A model generated the notes under the pieces. That model was not told where the DNA came from, ran no database searches, and was given only the letters and a program-made list of their open reading frames with translations. A program made the translations under genes and the position numbers. Positions 1 through 7,530 of a DNA stretch of 64,000 bases are shown here, in pieces (position 1 is the first letter of the stretch; each line of letters starts with the position of its first letter). Source of the DNA: Streptomyces violaceoruber (lineage in GTDB: Bacteria; Actinomycetota; Actinomycetes; Streptomycetales; Streptomycetaceae); the NCBI GenBank assembly GCA_000720805.1, contig JODI01000021.1:1-64000 (forward strand). Reading direction: 5' to 3'.

Positions 1-1
1 G

Positions 2-193
2 TTCGCCGTGAACCTCACCGCCACGCAGGCCTCCACCGCGCCGGTCTTCCTGGTCGGCTTCATCACCAACGAGGGCCTGTTCCTGGCCCGGCTGTGCGCC
101 GCCGCCACCCTCGTCTCCCTGCCGGTCCTCATCGCCGGTTTCGCCGCCCAGGACAAACTCGTCCGCGGCCTGTCCCTAGGAGCAGTCAAGTGA
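2..193 (+). CDS. Sugar ABC transporter permease, C-terminal end (partial)
   Basis: Only the last 63 codons are inside the window; the gene starts upstream. The visible protein has a hydrophobic segment (LARLCAAATLVSLPVLIAGF) followed by AAQDKLVRGLSLGAVK, the usual ending of MalG-type permeases of carbohydrate ABC importers, which form the membrane channel. Its stop codon overlaps the GTG start of the next gene (GTGA), so the two are probably translationally coupled and the dehydrogenase likely acts on the imported sugar or polyol. The substrate cannot be inferred from so short a piece. Confidence 0.75.
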   Translation, partial: FAVNLTATQASTAPVFLVGFITNEGLFLARLCAAATLVSLPVLIAGFAAQDKLVRGLSLGAVK

Positions 194-1179
194 GAGCCGC
201 CGTCATCGAAGCCCCCGGCAAGGTCACCGTCACCACGGTGCCCGACCCGACTCCCGGTCCGCGCGAGGTCGTGGTCGACGTGGCGGCCTGCGGGCTGTGC
301 GGTACCGATCTCCACATCCTCCAGGGCGAGTTCGCACCCACATTGCCGGTCGTTCCGGGCCACGAGTTCGCCGGGGAGGTCGTCGGCCTCGGCAGCGAGG
401 TCACCGAACTCGCGATCGGCGACCGGGTCGCCGTGGACCCCTCCCTGTACTGCAACGAGTGCCGCTACTGCCGGGCCGGCCGCAACAACCTCTGCGACCG
501 CTGGCGGGCGATCGGCGTGACCGTGGCCGGCGGCGCCGCCGAGTACGCCGTGGCGCCCGTCGCCAACTGCGTACGGCTGCCGGACCACGTGGGCCTCCAG
601 GACGCGGCACTGATCGAGCCGCTGTCCTGCGCCGTACGCGGCTACGACGTGCTCAACAGCCGGCTCGGCTCCCATGTGCTCATCTACGGCAGCGGAACCA
701 TGGGCCTGATGATGCTGGAGCTGGCCAAGCGCACCGGGGCCGCCTCAGTGGACGTCGTCGACGTCAACGCGGAGCGGCTGGCGACGGCCGAGAAGCTGGG
801 CTGTTCACAGTCGGCACTGTCGGCCGACGCGTTGGGGCGGCCGTCCGGCTGGGACGTGGTGGTCGACGCCACCGGCAACGCCGCCGCCATCCAGGACGGC
901 CTGGACCGGGTCGCCAAGGCCGGCACGTTCCTGCAGTTCGGGGTCTCCGACTACGCGGCGACGGCCACCATCTCGCCGTACCGCATCTACAACCAGGAGA
1001 TCACCGTCACCGGCTCCATGGCCGTCCTGCACAGCTACGAACGCGCGGCGGAACTGTTCGCCACGGGAGTACTGGACCCCCAGGTCTTCATCAGCCACCG
1101 TCTGCCGCTGACCCAGTACCCACAGGCACTGGACCAGTTCGCCGCCGGCCAGGGACGCAAGATCGTCGTACTGCCGTGA
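190..1179 (+). CDS. Zinc-dependent medium-chain alcohol/polyol dehydrogenase
   Basis: This 329-residue protein is a complete medium-chain dehydrogenase. Near residue 35 is the catalytic-zinc motif CGLCGTDLH, followed by GHEFAGEVVG. Around residue 90 the structural-zinc lobe has four cysteines (CNECRYCRAGRNNLC), and a Rossmann segment (VLIYGSGTMGLMMLELAKR) lies near residue 165. The family oxidises sugar alcohols, threonine or similar secondary alcohols with NAD(P)+. The GTG at 190 was chosen because it overlaps the permease stop and begins the conserved RAAVIEAPGK strand; upstream codons in the same frame overlap the permease gene. Coupling to a sugar permease suggests a polyol or sugar substrate, but the exact one is unknown. 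Confidence 0.88.
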   Translation: MRAAVIEAPGKVTVTTVPDPTPGPREVVVDVAACGLCGTDLHILQGEFAPTLPVVPGHEFAGEVVGLGSEVTELAIGDRVAVDPSLYCNECRYCRAGRNNLCDRWRAIGVTVAGGAAEYAVAPVANCVRLPDHVGLQDAALIEPLSCAVRGYDVLNSRLGSHVLIYGSGTMGLMMLELAKRTGAASVDVVDVNAERLATAEKLGCSQSALSADALGRPSGWDVVVDATGNAAAIQDGLDRVAKAGTFLQFGVSDYAATATISPYRIYNQEITVTGSMAVLHSYERAAELFATGVLDPQVFISHRLPLTQYPQALDQFAAGQGRKIVVLP

Positions 1180-1289
1180 GCTGACCGCCCGCCGGCGTCC
1201 AGCGGCTGGTCGCGACGACCGATCCGCGGCCGACCGGTCGGTACCGCCCGGCTCACCTCGGACCTGTAGTGCGTAGGCACCAGGACAGG

Positions 1290-1850
1290 TGAGTGGCTGG
1301 TCCGGGTGCCCGCGCACTACAGGCCGGCCTGGCTCGGGGCGGGCTCGACCTGGAGTCCTCGGTGCGATTGCGGCGGGACGTCCCGTCGTCGGCCGTCCAG
1401 CGGACCTCGGCCCGGGCGGCGGCCCCGCCTGGCCAGTGCCGACGGCGTGCCGCAGGCGCGGGCCGGCCGCCGACCAGCATGGCGATCCGGTCGGCGAGGC
1501 GCTCGGCCTCCGCCATAGGTGGGTGAGCAGGACGGTGACGTCCTCGTTGCGGGCCAACCGCTCGACCAGGAACTGGAACCGTGCCGCGCCTGAGGGTCGA
1601 AGCCGGTGGTCGGCTCGTCCAGGAAGAGGAGTTCGGGACGGCCGACGGTGCCGAGCGCGGCGTCCAGCCGCCGACGCCGGCCGGCGGACAGCCGGTCCAC
1701 CTGGCGCCGCCTTGGTCGGTGAGGCCGACCAGGGCCGGCAGGTCCGCCGGGTCGCGCGTTTTCGCCCCGCTCCGGGTCCGCGCGGAGGAACGCTCACCTC
1801 TCCGCGCTCCGGCGTCGCGCAATCGCACGCTCGAACGGAACTCCCGCGGC
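1290..1850 (-). pseudogene. Decayed ABC transporter ATP-binding protein
   Basis: Pieces of an ABC ATPase are readable on the minus strand but in three different frames. Around 1600-1700 one frame gives an LSAGRRRR signature and the Walker B segment [14 protein letters not shown]. Around 1515-1590 another frame continues with [20 protein letters not shown]. Around 1450-1515 a third frame gives [20 protein letters not shown] further piece ([13 protein letters not shown]) lies upstream near 1730. The order is that of an intact DrrA-type protein, so this is one gene broken by at least two frameshifts. The Walker A part is not recognisable and no partner permease is nearby. Confidence 0.75.
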
Positions 1851-2228
1851 ACCCCCGCGGCACCCCCGCGGCTCCGACGCCGCCCCGCCGATTCACGTCG
1901 GCTACACCTGGCTCGACAACTCCACCACCCGAGCCCTGGCCCTGGGCCGGAGTCCGGCTGACCTCACTGCCTGACCACACACCACACCCCCTGAGGACCA
2001 CCGCCCACCTCCCACGAAGGCCTCCCCCTCACCAAGGATGAGCCCCATTCCGACCGCACACCCGACAGCCAACATCACCAACCTCCAGCCGACGGTGCGC
2101 CAGCCGCTACACTGTGGGCGGTGGCTCAGCTGCGGCCCAGCCCTGCCATCGCAACACTGTCGGCATCCTGTCTGCTTGAGGTCGGCCCACTCGGGCACCA
2201 ATTTCAGACACGCTTCCGACAGATCCCC
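1851..2228. other. Gene-free stretch before the tRNA
   Basis: I see no convincing gene here. The left edge has three tandem copies of a roughly 11-bp unit (CACCCCCGCGG type) at about 1841-1874. Open frames crossing this stretch into the tRNA give the well-known spurious peptide GRIRTCDTRF, which comes from reading a tRNA antisense. Confidence 0.5.
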
Positions 2229-2304
2229 GCCTTCGTAGCTCAGGGGATAGAGCACCGCTCTCCTAAAGCGGGTGTCGCAGGTTCGAATCCTGCCGGGGGC
2301 ACCA
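2229..2304 (+). tRNA. tRNA-Arg (anticodon CCT)
   Basis: A full cloverleaf can be drawn. The acceptor strand GCCTTCG (2229-2235) pairs with CGGGGGC (2294-2300) with two G-U pairs. The D arm starts TAGCTC, the anticodon loop is CTCCTAA giving CCT, the T arm is GCAGG-TTCGAAT-CCTGC, and A plus an encoded CCA end the gene. It reads the AGG arginine codon. Its 3' half is part of the 110-bp repeat bounding the island, so this gene is the integration target and has been restored intact on the left side. Confidence 0.95.
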
Positions 2305-2370
2305 GTCAAAAGGCCCCGGACCGATCAAGGTCCGGGGCCTTTGACATCCACTTTTCACATCAACGAGGGC
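2260..2370 (+). repeat. Left attachment-site repeat (attL-like)
   Basis: This 111-bp stretch runs from the tRNA anticodon loop through the terminator and ends 2 bp before the integrase remnant. It matches 21169-21278 with about a dozen substitutions and small indels. Direct repeats of a tRNA 3' end with an integrase gene next to one copy are the hallmark of site-specific integration into a tRNA. The recombination core is probably inside the TTCGAATCCTGCCGGGGGCA stretch, which is identical in both copies. Confidence 0.85.
2309..2342 (+). terminator. Terminator of tRNA-Arg
   Basis: A perfect 14-bp inverted repeat (AAAGGCCCCGGACC and its complement) surrounds a 6-nt loop, five bases after the tRNA CCA end. 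A strong stem ending in T residues this close to a tRNA is a standard intrinsic terminator. A slightly degraded copy lies at about 21218-21249 in the right att repeat. Confidence 0.9.
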
Positions 2371-2372
2371 GA

Positions 2373-2849
2373 TCACTCACGGTCGGGCCGCCTCTTGAGC
2401 AGCCGATCCATATGGCTGATGGCCTCCCGCTGGGTGTCCTGAACGACGTGCGTGTACACGTCCATGGTGATGCTGATCTGGCTGTGCCCGAGGATCTCCA
2501 TCACGACGCGGGGAGCAACCCCGGCAGCGGTGAGCAGCGTGGCGCACCCGTGCCGGGCATCGTGCAGCCGGATCACGCGGAGGCCGGCGGACTGGGCGAC
2601 CCGGGTGAAGGAGCGGTACACGTTGCGCGGCTCGACCGGACGGCCGGTCCGGGTGGCAAAGACGTAGCCGCCGTCATCCCACGACTCCCCCGCGCGCTGC
2701 TTGGCAGCTGCCTGCCGCATCCGATGCCAGCGCAGCGGGGCGATGCACATGGCCGGGAGCGGAAGCGCGCGGTTGCGGCGGTTCTTGGTGTCGTCGTCGT
2801 AGAGGACCCCGCGCCGTCGCTGGGTCTGCTGGCGGACGTGCAGGACGCG
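2373..2849 (-). pseudogene. Tyrosine-recombinase integrase, C-terminal remnant A
   Basis: The readable frame covers only the C-terminal catalytic half of a phage/AICE-type tyrosine recombinase. It shows RLHDARHGCATLL (box II arginine with HxxR), LGHSQISITMDVYTHV (the catalytic tyrosine region) and the tail SHMDRLLKRRPD. Homology to the copy at 21872-22597 starts abruptly at RVLHVRQQ near 2849 and the preceding sequence is unrelated, so the N-terminal arm and core-binding domains are missing. An in-frame ATG exists at 2750, but a protein from there would lack the first catalytic arginine. It probably cannot excise the island. Confidence 0.85.
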
Positions 2850-2931
2850 AAGCCCGGCCGGAGCCCGTGCCGCGCTCTGAGCAAACAGCGCACCTGCCGA
2901 ACAGCAGCACCGACAGTGCCGATAGACACCG

Positions 2932-4065
2932 TCAGAACCGCAGGGGTTGCGTTCCTCCGGGATCGGAGGAACGTGCGAGGCTTTCCCGGATCACGCTGTC
3001 GCTGGCGCGCAGAGCCGCCGTCAGTTCTCCTCGCAGCTCATCCGGGAGGATCCCTGCGCCGAGGGCGCAGGCGCGTACCAGCGCGCGACAGTCCTGCACT
3101 TGCCGGTCCGCGGCGATCTCGGTGAACAGAGGGTGAGCCAAGTTCTCGCGGGCCGCGTAGCCGTCCTCGGCGTCCGTCGTCCTGCGGTGGAGGTCCTCGA
3201 CGATGCGGTGCGCGGCGAGCGCCTCGGCGGAACCGATCGCGTCGAGGACTGTAAGTCCGAGCCGGGTGTCGAAGACGGTCATCCCGGGTTCGGTCTTCCG
3301 TCCGGAGTAGGCCGTCACCAGGTCCGCCAGGTGGCCGTCGATCGGCTGCCCGGCGTCGCGGCGGCATAGAACGGTCAGGCAGGCCGTGACGGCTTGCTCC
3401 CACGGATCGCCGGGCATCGTGTCGGCAAGGAGGACAGTGGCCCACGCGGTGTCGCCCGCAGCGAGGGCGGCGAGTACGGCGACCTGCCGACCGTCGAGCA
3501 TCCGCTTTCCGATGCCATGGTGGGCTTCGATGTGCGCCAGGGCCTCGTCCCATCGCCCCTCGGTGGTGAGGGTGCGCGTGCCGTCGGCGAGGAGTACGCG
3601 CCACAGCCACGCGCGAACCTCCTGTCGGTCTTCGCCGGTCGCAGTGAGGTCCGAGGGCACCGCGACGCCCTCGAACCGGACGGTTGTGCCCGCCTCGACT
3701 GCCTTGTACAGGTTGAGGAGTCGCCGACGGCCCTCATCGGCATGGCCAGCGCGGATCTGGAGGCGAGCGAGATTGACGACCGGTTCCAGTCCTCGGATCG
3801 CGCTCATGCCGGGCAGGGGGCAGGCGTGGAGGTAGGCGGCGGCGTGCTGGTGGCACATCTCGCGTGCGAGGTCGGGGAGGTTAAGGTCGGAGGCGATGAG
3901 CGCGGCCTGGTTGTAGACGGCCGATGCGAGTCCCTGGTCGGTCTCTTTGACCGCGGTGTCGGCCAGGTCGACGAGCGCGCGTACGCGTTCAGGCAGGGGC
4001 AGGCAGGCGGGTCGGAATCGGGCGACGAGCGGGAAACGCTGAGCTATGGGTCCGTGCGGGTCCAT
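2932..4065 (-). CDS. Hypothetical protein downstream of the lanthipeptide operon
   Basis: This 377-residue protein is alanine- and leucine-rich, with repeated helical stretches such as ALVDLADTAVKETDQGLASAVYN and VVNLARLQIRAGHADEGRRRLL that resemble TPR or other alpha-solenoid repeats. No catalytic motif or signal peptide is visible. It follows the methyltransferase gene on the same strand after an 87-bp gap that contains a perfect hairpin (4104-4132), so it may have reduced or separate expression. A role in regulating or assembling the lanthipeptide machinery is possible only from its position. Confidence 0.7.
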   Translation of the reverse strand: MDPHGPIAQRFPLVARFRPACLPLPERVRALVDLADTAVKETDQGLASAVYNQAALIASDLNLPDLAREMCHQHAAAYLHACPLPGMSAIRGLEPVVNLARLQIRAGHADEGRRRLLNLYKAVEAGTTVRFEGVAVPSDLTATGEDRQEVRAWLWRVLLADGTRTLTTEGRWDEALAHIEAHHGIGKRMLDGRQVAVLAALAAGDTAWATVLLADTMPGDPWEQAVTACLTVLCRRDAGQPIDGHLADLVTAYSGRKTEPGMTVFDTRLGLTVLDAIGSAEALAAHRIVEDLHRRTTDAEDGYAARENLAHPLFTEIAADRQVQDCRALVRACALGAGILPDELRGELTAALRASDSVIRESLARSSDPGGTQPLRF

Positions 4066-4103
4066 GGATCCCCCGGTCGAGAGTGAGGGCTGCTGAGGCG
4101 ACG

Positions 4104-4132
4104 GTGCCCGCCAGCCGTGTGTTGGCGGGCAC
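4104..4132 (-). terminator. Intergenic hairpin between methyltransferase and downstream gene
   Basis: A perfect 10-bp inverted repeat (GTGCCCGCCA / TGGCGGGCAC) with a 9-nt loop lies in the 87-bp gap between the end of the methyltransferase gene and the start of the next. There is no long T tract, so it may be a partial terminator or an mRNA-stabilising stem. Confidence 0.6.
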
Positions 4133-4152
4133 TGTCCGCTACGTGTGGGGCG

Positions 4153-6234
4153 TCATTGCCAGTCGACGACGATGCGGTTCAGCGGCGTGTCGAGGGCGAA
4201 GAGACCGGGGCGCTGCTCGATCTCGGGGGCGTCGAGGGGCTGGATCTCGAGCGTGGCCTCACGGCCTCGGTACTCCCTGTCCCAGGTGCGGATGGCGTTG
4301 GCGACCTTCACGGCCAGTTCGTAGCTGCCTGGGCCATGGCCGATGACGCCGAACTCCCAGAGCCTGTCGCCCTCGGGGGTCTTCTCCTTCGACAGGCGCC
4401 GGGCGAGGTAGGTGACGGCCCCCTTGTCGACGGCCGCGGTCGACGAGGGGTAGGGGTCCTCGGTGAGCAGAGTGCCCTTGGCACTCCGGGGGAACAGCAT
4501 CCGGATCAGACCGGAGGGCAGGGAGCAGGTGACGAACAGTTCCATCCACTCCGGCGACTCCATGGCGCGGACCGTCATGCCGGTCCACTCCTCGGTGCGC
4601 GGCTGGTCAAGTACGCCCGCGAGGGCATCGGCGTCGATGCTGAGCCCGGCGGGGGCCTGGAGTCGTACGGCGCCGTCCGTACTGAGCGGGATCACTCGGC
4701 GGTCGTCGTCAGCGATGCCCCGCCGCAGCGGCATGAAGGTGTTCATCTGGCTACCGAGGGACACCCACCGGCCGTCACGCTGCTCGTAGGCGATGGAGCG
4801 GGACACCGTGCCCTTGAGGCGCTGGGGGACGAGAAGCCGGCCGCCGGGTGCGAGCTGCTGCAACCAGGCATGCGGCACGCCGTGCGCGCCCACGGTGGCG
4901 ATGATCCGGTCGTACGGCGCTGCTTCGGCGTAGCCGAGTGCCCCGTCGCGGGTCACGGCCTCGACGTTGGTGATCCCGGCGGCGGCGAGGTGGGCACGGG
5001 CGCCTTCCACGAGGTCGTCGTCAACGTCGAGGGTGGTCACGTGCCCACCCTCGCCAACGAGATGGGCGAGCAGACCGGCGTTGTAGCCGGTGCCGGCGCC
5101 GAGTTCGAGGATGCACTCGCCGGGCTGGGCGTCGAGCTGGTCCAGCATGAGGGCGACGACGCCCGGCTGGGAGGCGCAGGAGATGGACGTGCCGTCGGTG
5201 TCGTACTTGATGTGCACCGGTGCGTTGGCGTAGGCGTCTTCGAGCGACGCCTCGGGCACGAACACGTGGCGGGGCACACTCCGCAACGCGGTCTCGACGG
5301 CTGGCGTGCGAGCGTGGCCGTCCCCGCGGAGCTGATCGACCAGGGCGTTGCGGAGGCGCTCGGCGTCCGCCGTGGGGGTGGTGATCGTGTCGGTGTTCAC
5401 CGCGCTGACGCTATCGATGTCGGCCGTTGCTTCGGTGGGCGACGCGGTGTTGTCACTCGTTCCCATGACTACCTCTCGTGCGATGTGGGACAGAGCGCTC
5501 TGGTCGTCCCAGAGGAGACCGGCGCGGTTGGCGTGGAAGATCACGTGGTGGGCGATGACGGCTCGCAGGCCGCGGGTGAGGGCGCCGCGGCCTGCGAGGT
5601 CGGCGAGCGTGGCGCCGACCCGTTGGAAGGCGGTCACCCATTCCTCGTGATCGTGGAGTGGGCCACCCGGGCGGCAGAGGCTGTGGGCGTCGGCGGTCAT
5701 GAGCTTCCGCATGGCCGGAGCCAGTTCGGCGGCTCGTTCAGGTAGTGGTGGATTGATGGCCGGTCGAAGGGCCCCGACCTTCGCCCATACGTCGCCTTGT
5801 TCGAACCAGTCGAGTCCAGCGCCGCGCATCATGACGCTCGCCAGCAGGACGGCGGTCTCCCGGCGTCCCAAGTTCATCGGGCTCGGCTGGTAGGTGAGCA
5901 GGTGGCAAGAATCGTTGTGGAACAGTTCGTGGGCTGCGTCCATGGCCTCCGGGCCGCCGAAGGTGTCGGTCTCAGGCTCGTAGACGCATGGCAGGCACGA
6001 CACGGCCACGCCCTCGCCGATGAGATCGCTCAGGAGCGACTCAATGGCTGGTAAGGGCTTGTCCGCGAGGTAACGCAGCGGCCAGGGCTGCTTGTTCATG
6101 AACCACCAGCCGGTGAGCTGCCCGTCGGCCTCGGCCTCGATCAGGGCGGGGCCGAGGCGTTCGGCGATGGTGCGCCGGGCGCTCTCCCGGTCGACGAAGG
6201 TGATGTTGTGCTGCTGCCAGCGGTCGGTAGGCAT
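4153..6234 (-). CDS. Fused thiopeptide-type bacteriocin protein / FxLD-system methyltransferase
   Basis: The 693-residue frame joins two units. Residues 1-256 (beginning RWQQHNITFVDRESARRTIA) match the stand-alone 'thiopeptide-type bacteriocin biosynthesis' domain found beside LanB proteins. Residues 290-693 match the PCMT-like 'methyltransferase, FxLD system' family, with SAM motif I LELGAGTGYNAG at 377-388. By analogy with lanthipeptide PCMT homologues, the second part would methylate an aspartate of the precursor, giving succinimide and then isoaspartate. A second ATG at 5464-5466 (residue 257) is preceded by GAGAGG, so the methyltransferase may also be made separately. It lies 21 bp after lanC in the operon. 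Confidence 0.85.
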   Translation of the reverse strand: MPTDRWQQHNITFVDRESARRTIAERLGPALIEAEADGQLTGWWFMNKQPWPLRYLADKPLPAIESLLSDLIGEGVAVSCLPCVYEPETDTFGGPEAMDAAHELFHNDSCHLLTYQPSPMNLGRRETAVLLASVMMRGAGLDWFEQGDVWAKVGALRPAINPPLPERAAELAPAMRKLMTADAHSLCRPGGPLHDHEEWVTAFQRVGATLADLAGRGALTRGLRAVIAHHVIFHANRAGLLWDDQSALSHIAREVVMGTSDNTASPTEATADIDSVSAVNTDTITTPTADAERLRNALVDQLRGDGHARTPAVETALRSVPRHVFVPEASLEDAYANAPVHIKYDTDGTSISCASQPGVVALMLDQLDAQPGECILELGAGTGYNAGLLAHLVGEGGHVTTLDVDDDLVEGARAHLAAAGITNVEAVTRDGALGYAEAAPYDRIIATVGAHGVPHAWLQQLAPGGRLLVPQRLKGTVSRSIAYEQRDGRWVSLGSQMNTFMPLRRGIADDDRRVIPLSTDGAVRLQAPAGLSIDADALAGVLDQPRTEEWTGMTVRAMESPEWMELFVTCSLPSGLIRMLFPRSAKGTLLTEDPYPSSTAAVDKGAVTYLARRLSKEKTPEGDRLWEFGVIGHGPGSYELAVKVANAIRTWDREYRGREATLEIQPLDAPEIEQRPGLFALDTPLNRIVVDWQ

Positions 6235-6255
6235 AGAGGCCCTTCGGTCGGTGGA

Positions 6256-7530
6256 TCAAGCGATGAGGAAGCATGCGTCCCAGGCGGACCTGGGTGGTGC
6301 GGCGGTGCTGGGAGAGAGGAGGGCCAGGGCTATGCCGACGGCGCCGTCGAGTAGGCCGGGGCCGCCTTCCTCGTCCTGGATGAGCGCCGTGGCCATGAGT
6401 TCGGGGTCGGTTCCCGGTGGGATGACCGCAGCCAGGAGGGCCGGGATCGCGGCTCGGAGAGTTCCCGCTGTCGAGGGGTGGGCGTCGTCGGCCGTGCGCG
6501 CTGCAGCGTGGGCGAGGCCGGCGAACCCGTGGCAGAGGCCGTTGTCCGTCGTGGCCTTCAGCTGCTCGGGATCGGCGAGGGCGGCCACGAGCGCGTTCCC
6601 CGCGTCGATTTGGCGGCTGGCATCGCCGAGGGCCAGCGCGGCAAGTTGCTGGGCGCGGGCGAGACCGGCGGTGCCGTAGCACCAGGACGGCCGCCGGGGC
6701 GCGGACGGAGCGAGACGCCCCCTGCGCAGTTCGCCCTGAGTGACCCAGTACGGCCAGACCGGTCCGCCGTCAGCCTTCTCGTTCCAGCGGTCCAGCCAGG
6801 TCAGGATGGTGCGCAGTGCTGCATGGTGACCGTCGATGACGGCGCCGTTCCGAGCTGCGAGGGCCAGGAGCGCGAGCACGCCGCCGATGCCATGGGCCAT
6901 ACCGGTGTTGGCGTGCCCGCCGGGGAATCGGTCGTCCGGGCTACCCGAGGGCCCTGTCTCCGCCCACCAGCCCGGCAGAGTCACGCCGTGATGGGTGATC
7001 GGTTCGGTGAGACGCACGCAGTAGTCGAGAACGGCGCGCGTCATGGAGCTGCCAGGGTTTCGGCGCAGCAGATAGGCACCGTATCCGGTGATGCCCCGGA
7101 TGGCGTCGAACTCAGCGAGCTGCGGTAGGCGTCCGGCGTCGATACGGCGGTGTGCGGTGTCGAGACGGCGTCCGACGTCGACTGCGATCTGTCCGTCCAT
7201 CGTGTCGAGGGCACGCTGGTAGGAGCCGGGAAGGTGGTCGGCGGCGCAGCTCAGGGCGTGGGCGAAGGCGGGCACTCCGTAGAACGGATGGCTGTCCGGG
7301 CCGCTGGTGAGCGGCTGCCGGGAGGAGGCTGCTAGCCAGTCGTGGGCGCGGTGCCACGGACCGAGGCCGTTCGCGGCCAGCTCGATGTGCAGGAGCGCGA
7401 TTCCGGGAGGGCCGTAAGCAAGGTGCTGCCGGTCCGAGGACAGCGTCTTGGAGCCGAGGGGCACGCTGTCGGGGTCGGCGAGCTGAGCGGCGATGGCGTC
7501 GACCAGGCTGAGCGCAAGGTGGGCCGTCAC
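6256..7530 (-). CDS. Lanthipeptide cyclase, LanC family
   Basis: This 424-residue protein has the LanC zinc site: a cysteine in SWCYGTAGLA and the Cys-His pair in NGLCHGFAGLAH. Glycine-rich helical-toroid repeats such as GMAHGIGGVLALLALAA and GPGLLDGAVGIALALL are also present. LanC enzymes add cysteine thiols to dehydroalanine or dehydrobutyrine to form (methyl)lanthionine rings in the cytoplasm. The GTG at 7530 was chosen because it overlaps the lanB stop (GTGA), implying coupled translation, and gives a normal family length. The longer ATG-started frame would overlap lanB by 60 bases. Confidence 0.92.
   Translation of the reverse strand: MTAHLALSLVDAIAAQLADPDSVPLGSKTLSSDRQHLAYGPPGIALLHIELAANGLGPWHRAHDWLAASSRQPLTSGPDSHPFYGVPAFAHALSCAADHLPGSYQRALDTMDGQIAVDVGRRLDTAHRRIDAGRLPQLAEFDAIRGITGYGAYLLRRNPGSSMTRAVLDYCVRLTEPITHHGVTLPGWWAETGPSGSPDDRFPGGHANTGMAHGIGGVLALLALAARNGAVIDGHHAALRTILTWLDRWNEKADGGPVWPYWVTQGELRRGRLAPSAPRRPSWCYGTAGLARAQQLAALALGDASRQIDAGNALVAALADPEQLKATTDNGLCHGFAGLAHAAARTADDAHPSTAGTLRAAIPALLAAVIPPGTDPELMATALIQDEEGGPGLLDGAVGIALALLSPSTAAPPRSAWDACFLIA

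Noticed and set aside
1902..2309. Minus-strand frame crossing the tRNA, with the peptide GRIRTCDTRF
   Set aside because: This peptide is a known artefact of translating the antisense of a tRNA; the frame covers the tRNA gene.
2373..2750. A short functional integrase starting at the internal ATG
   Set aside because: It would lack the N-terminal domains and the first catalytic arginine; treated as a remnant.
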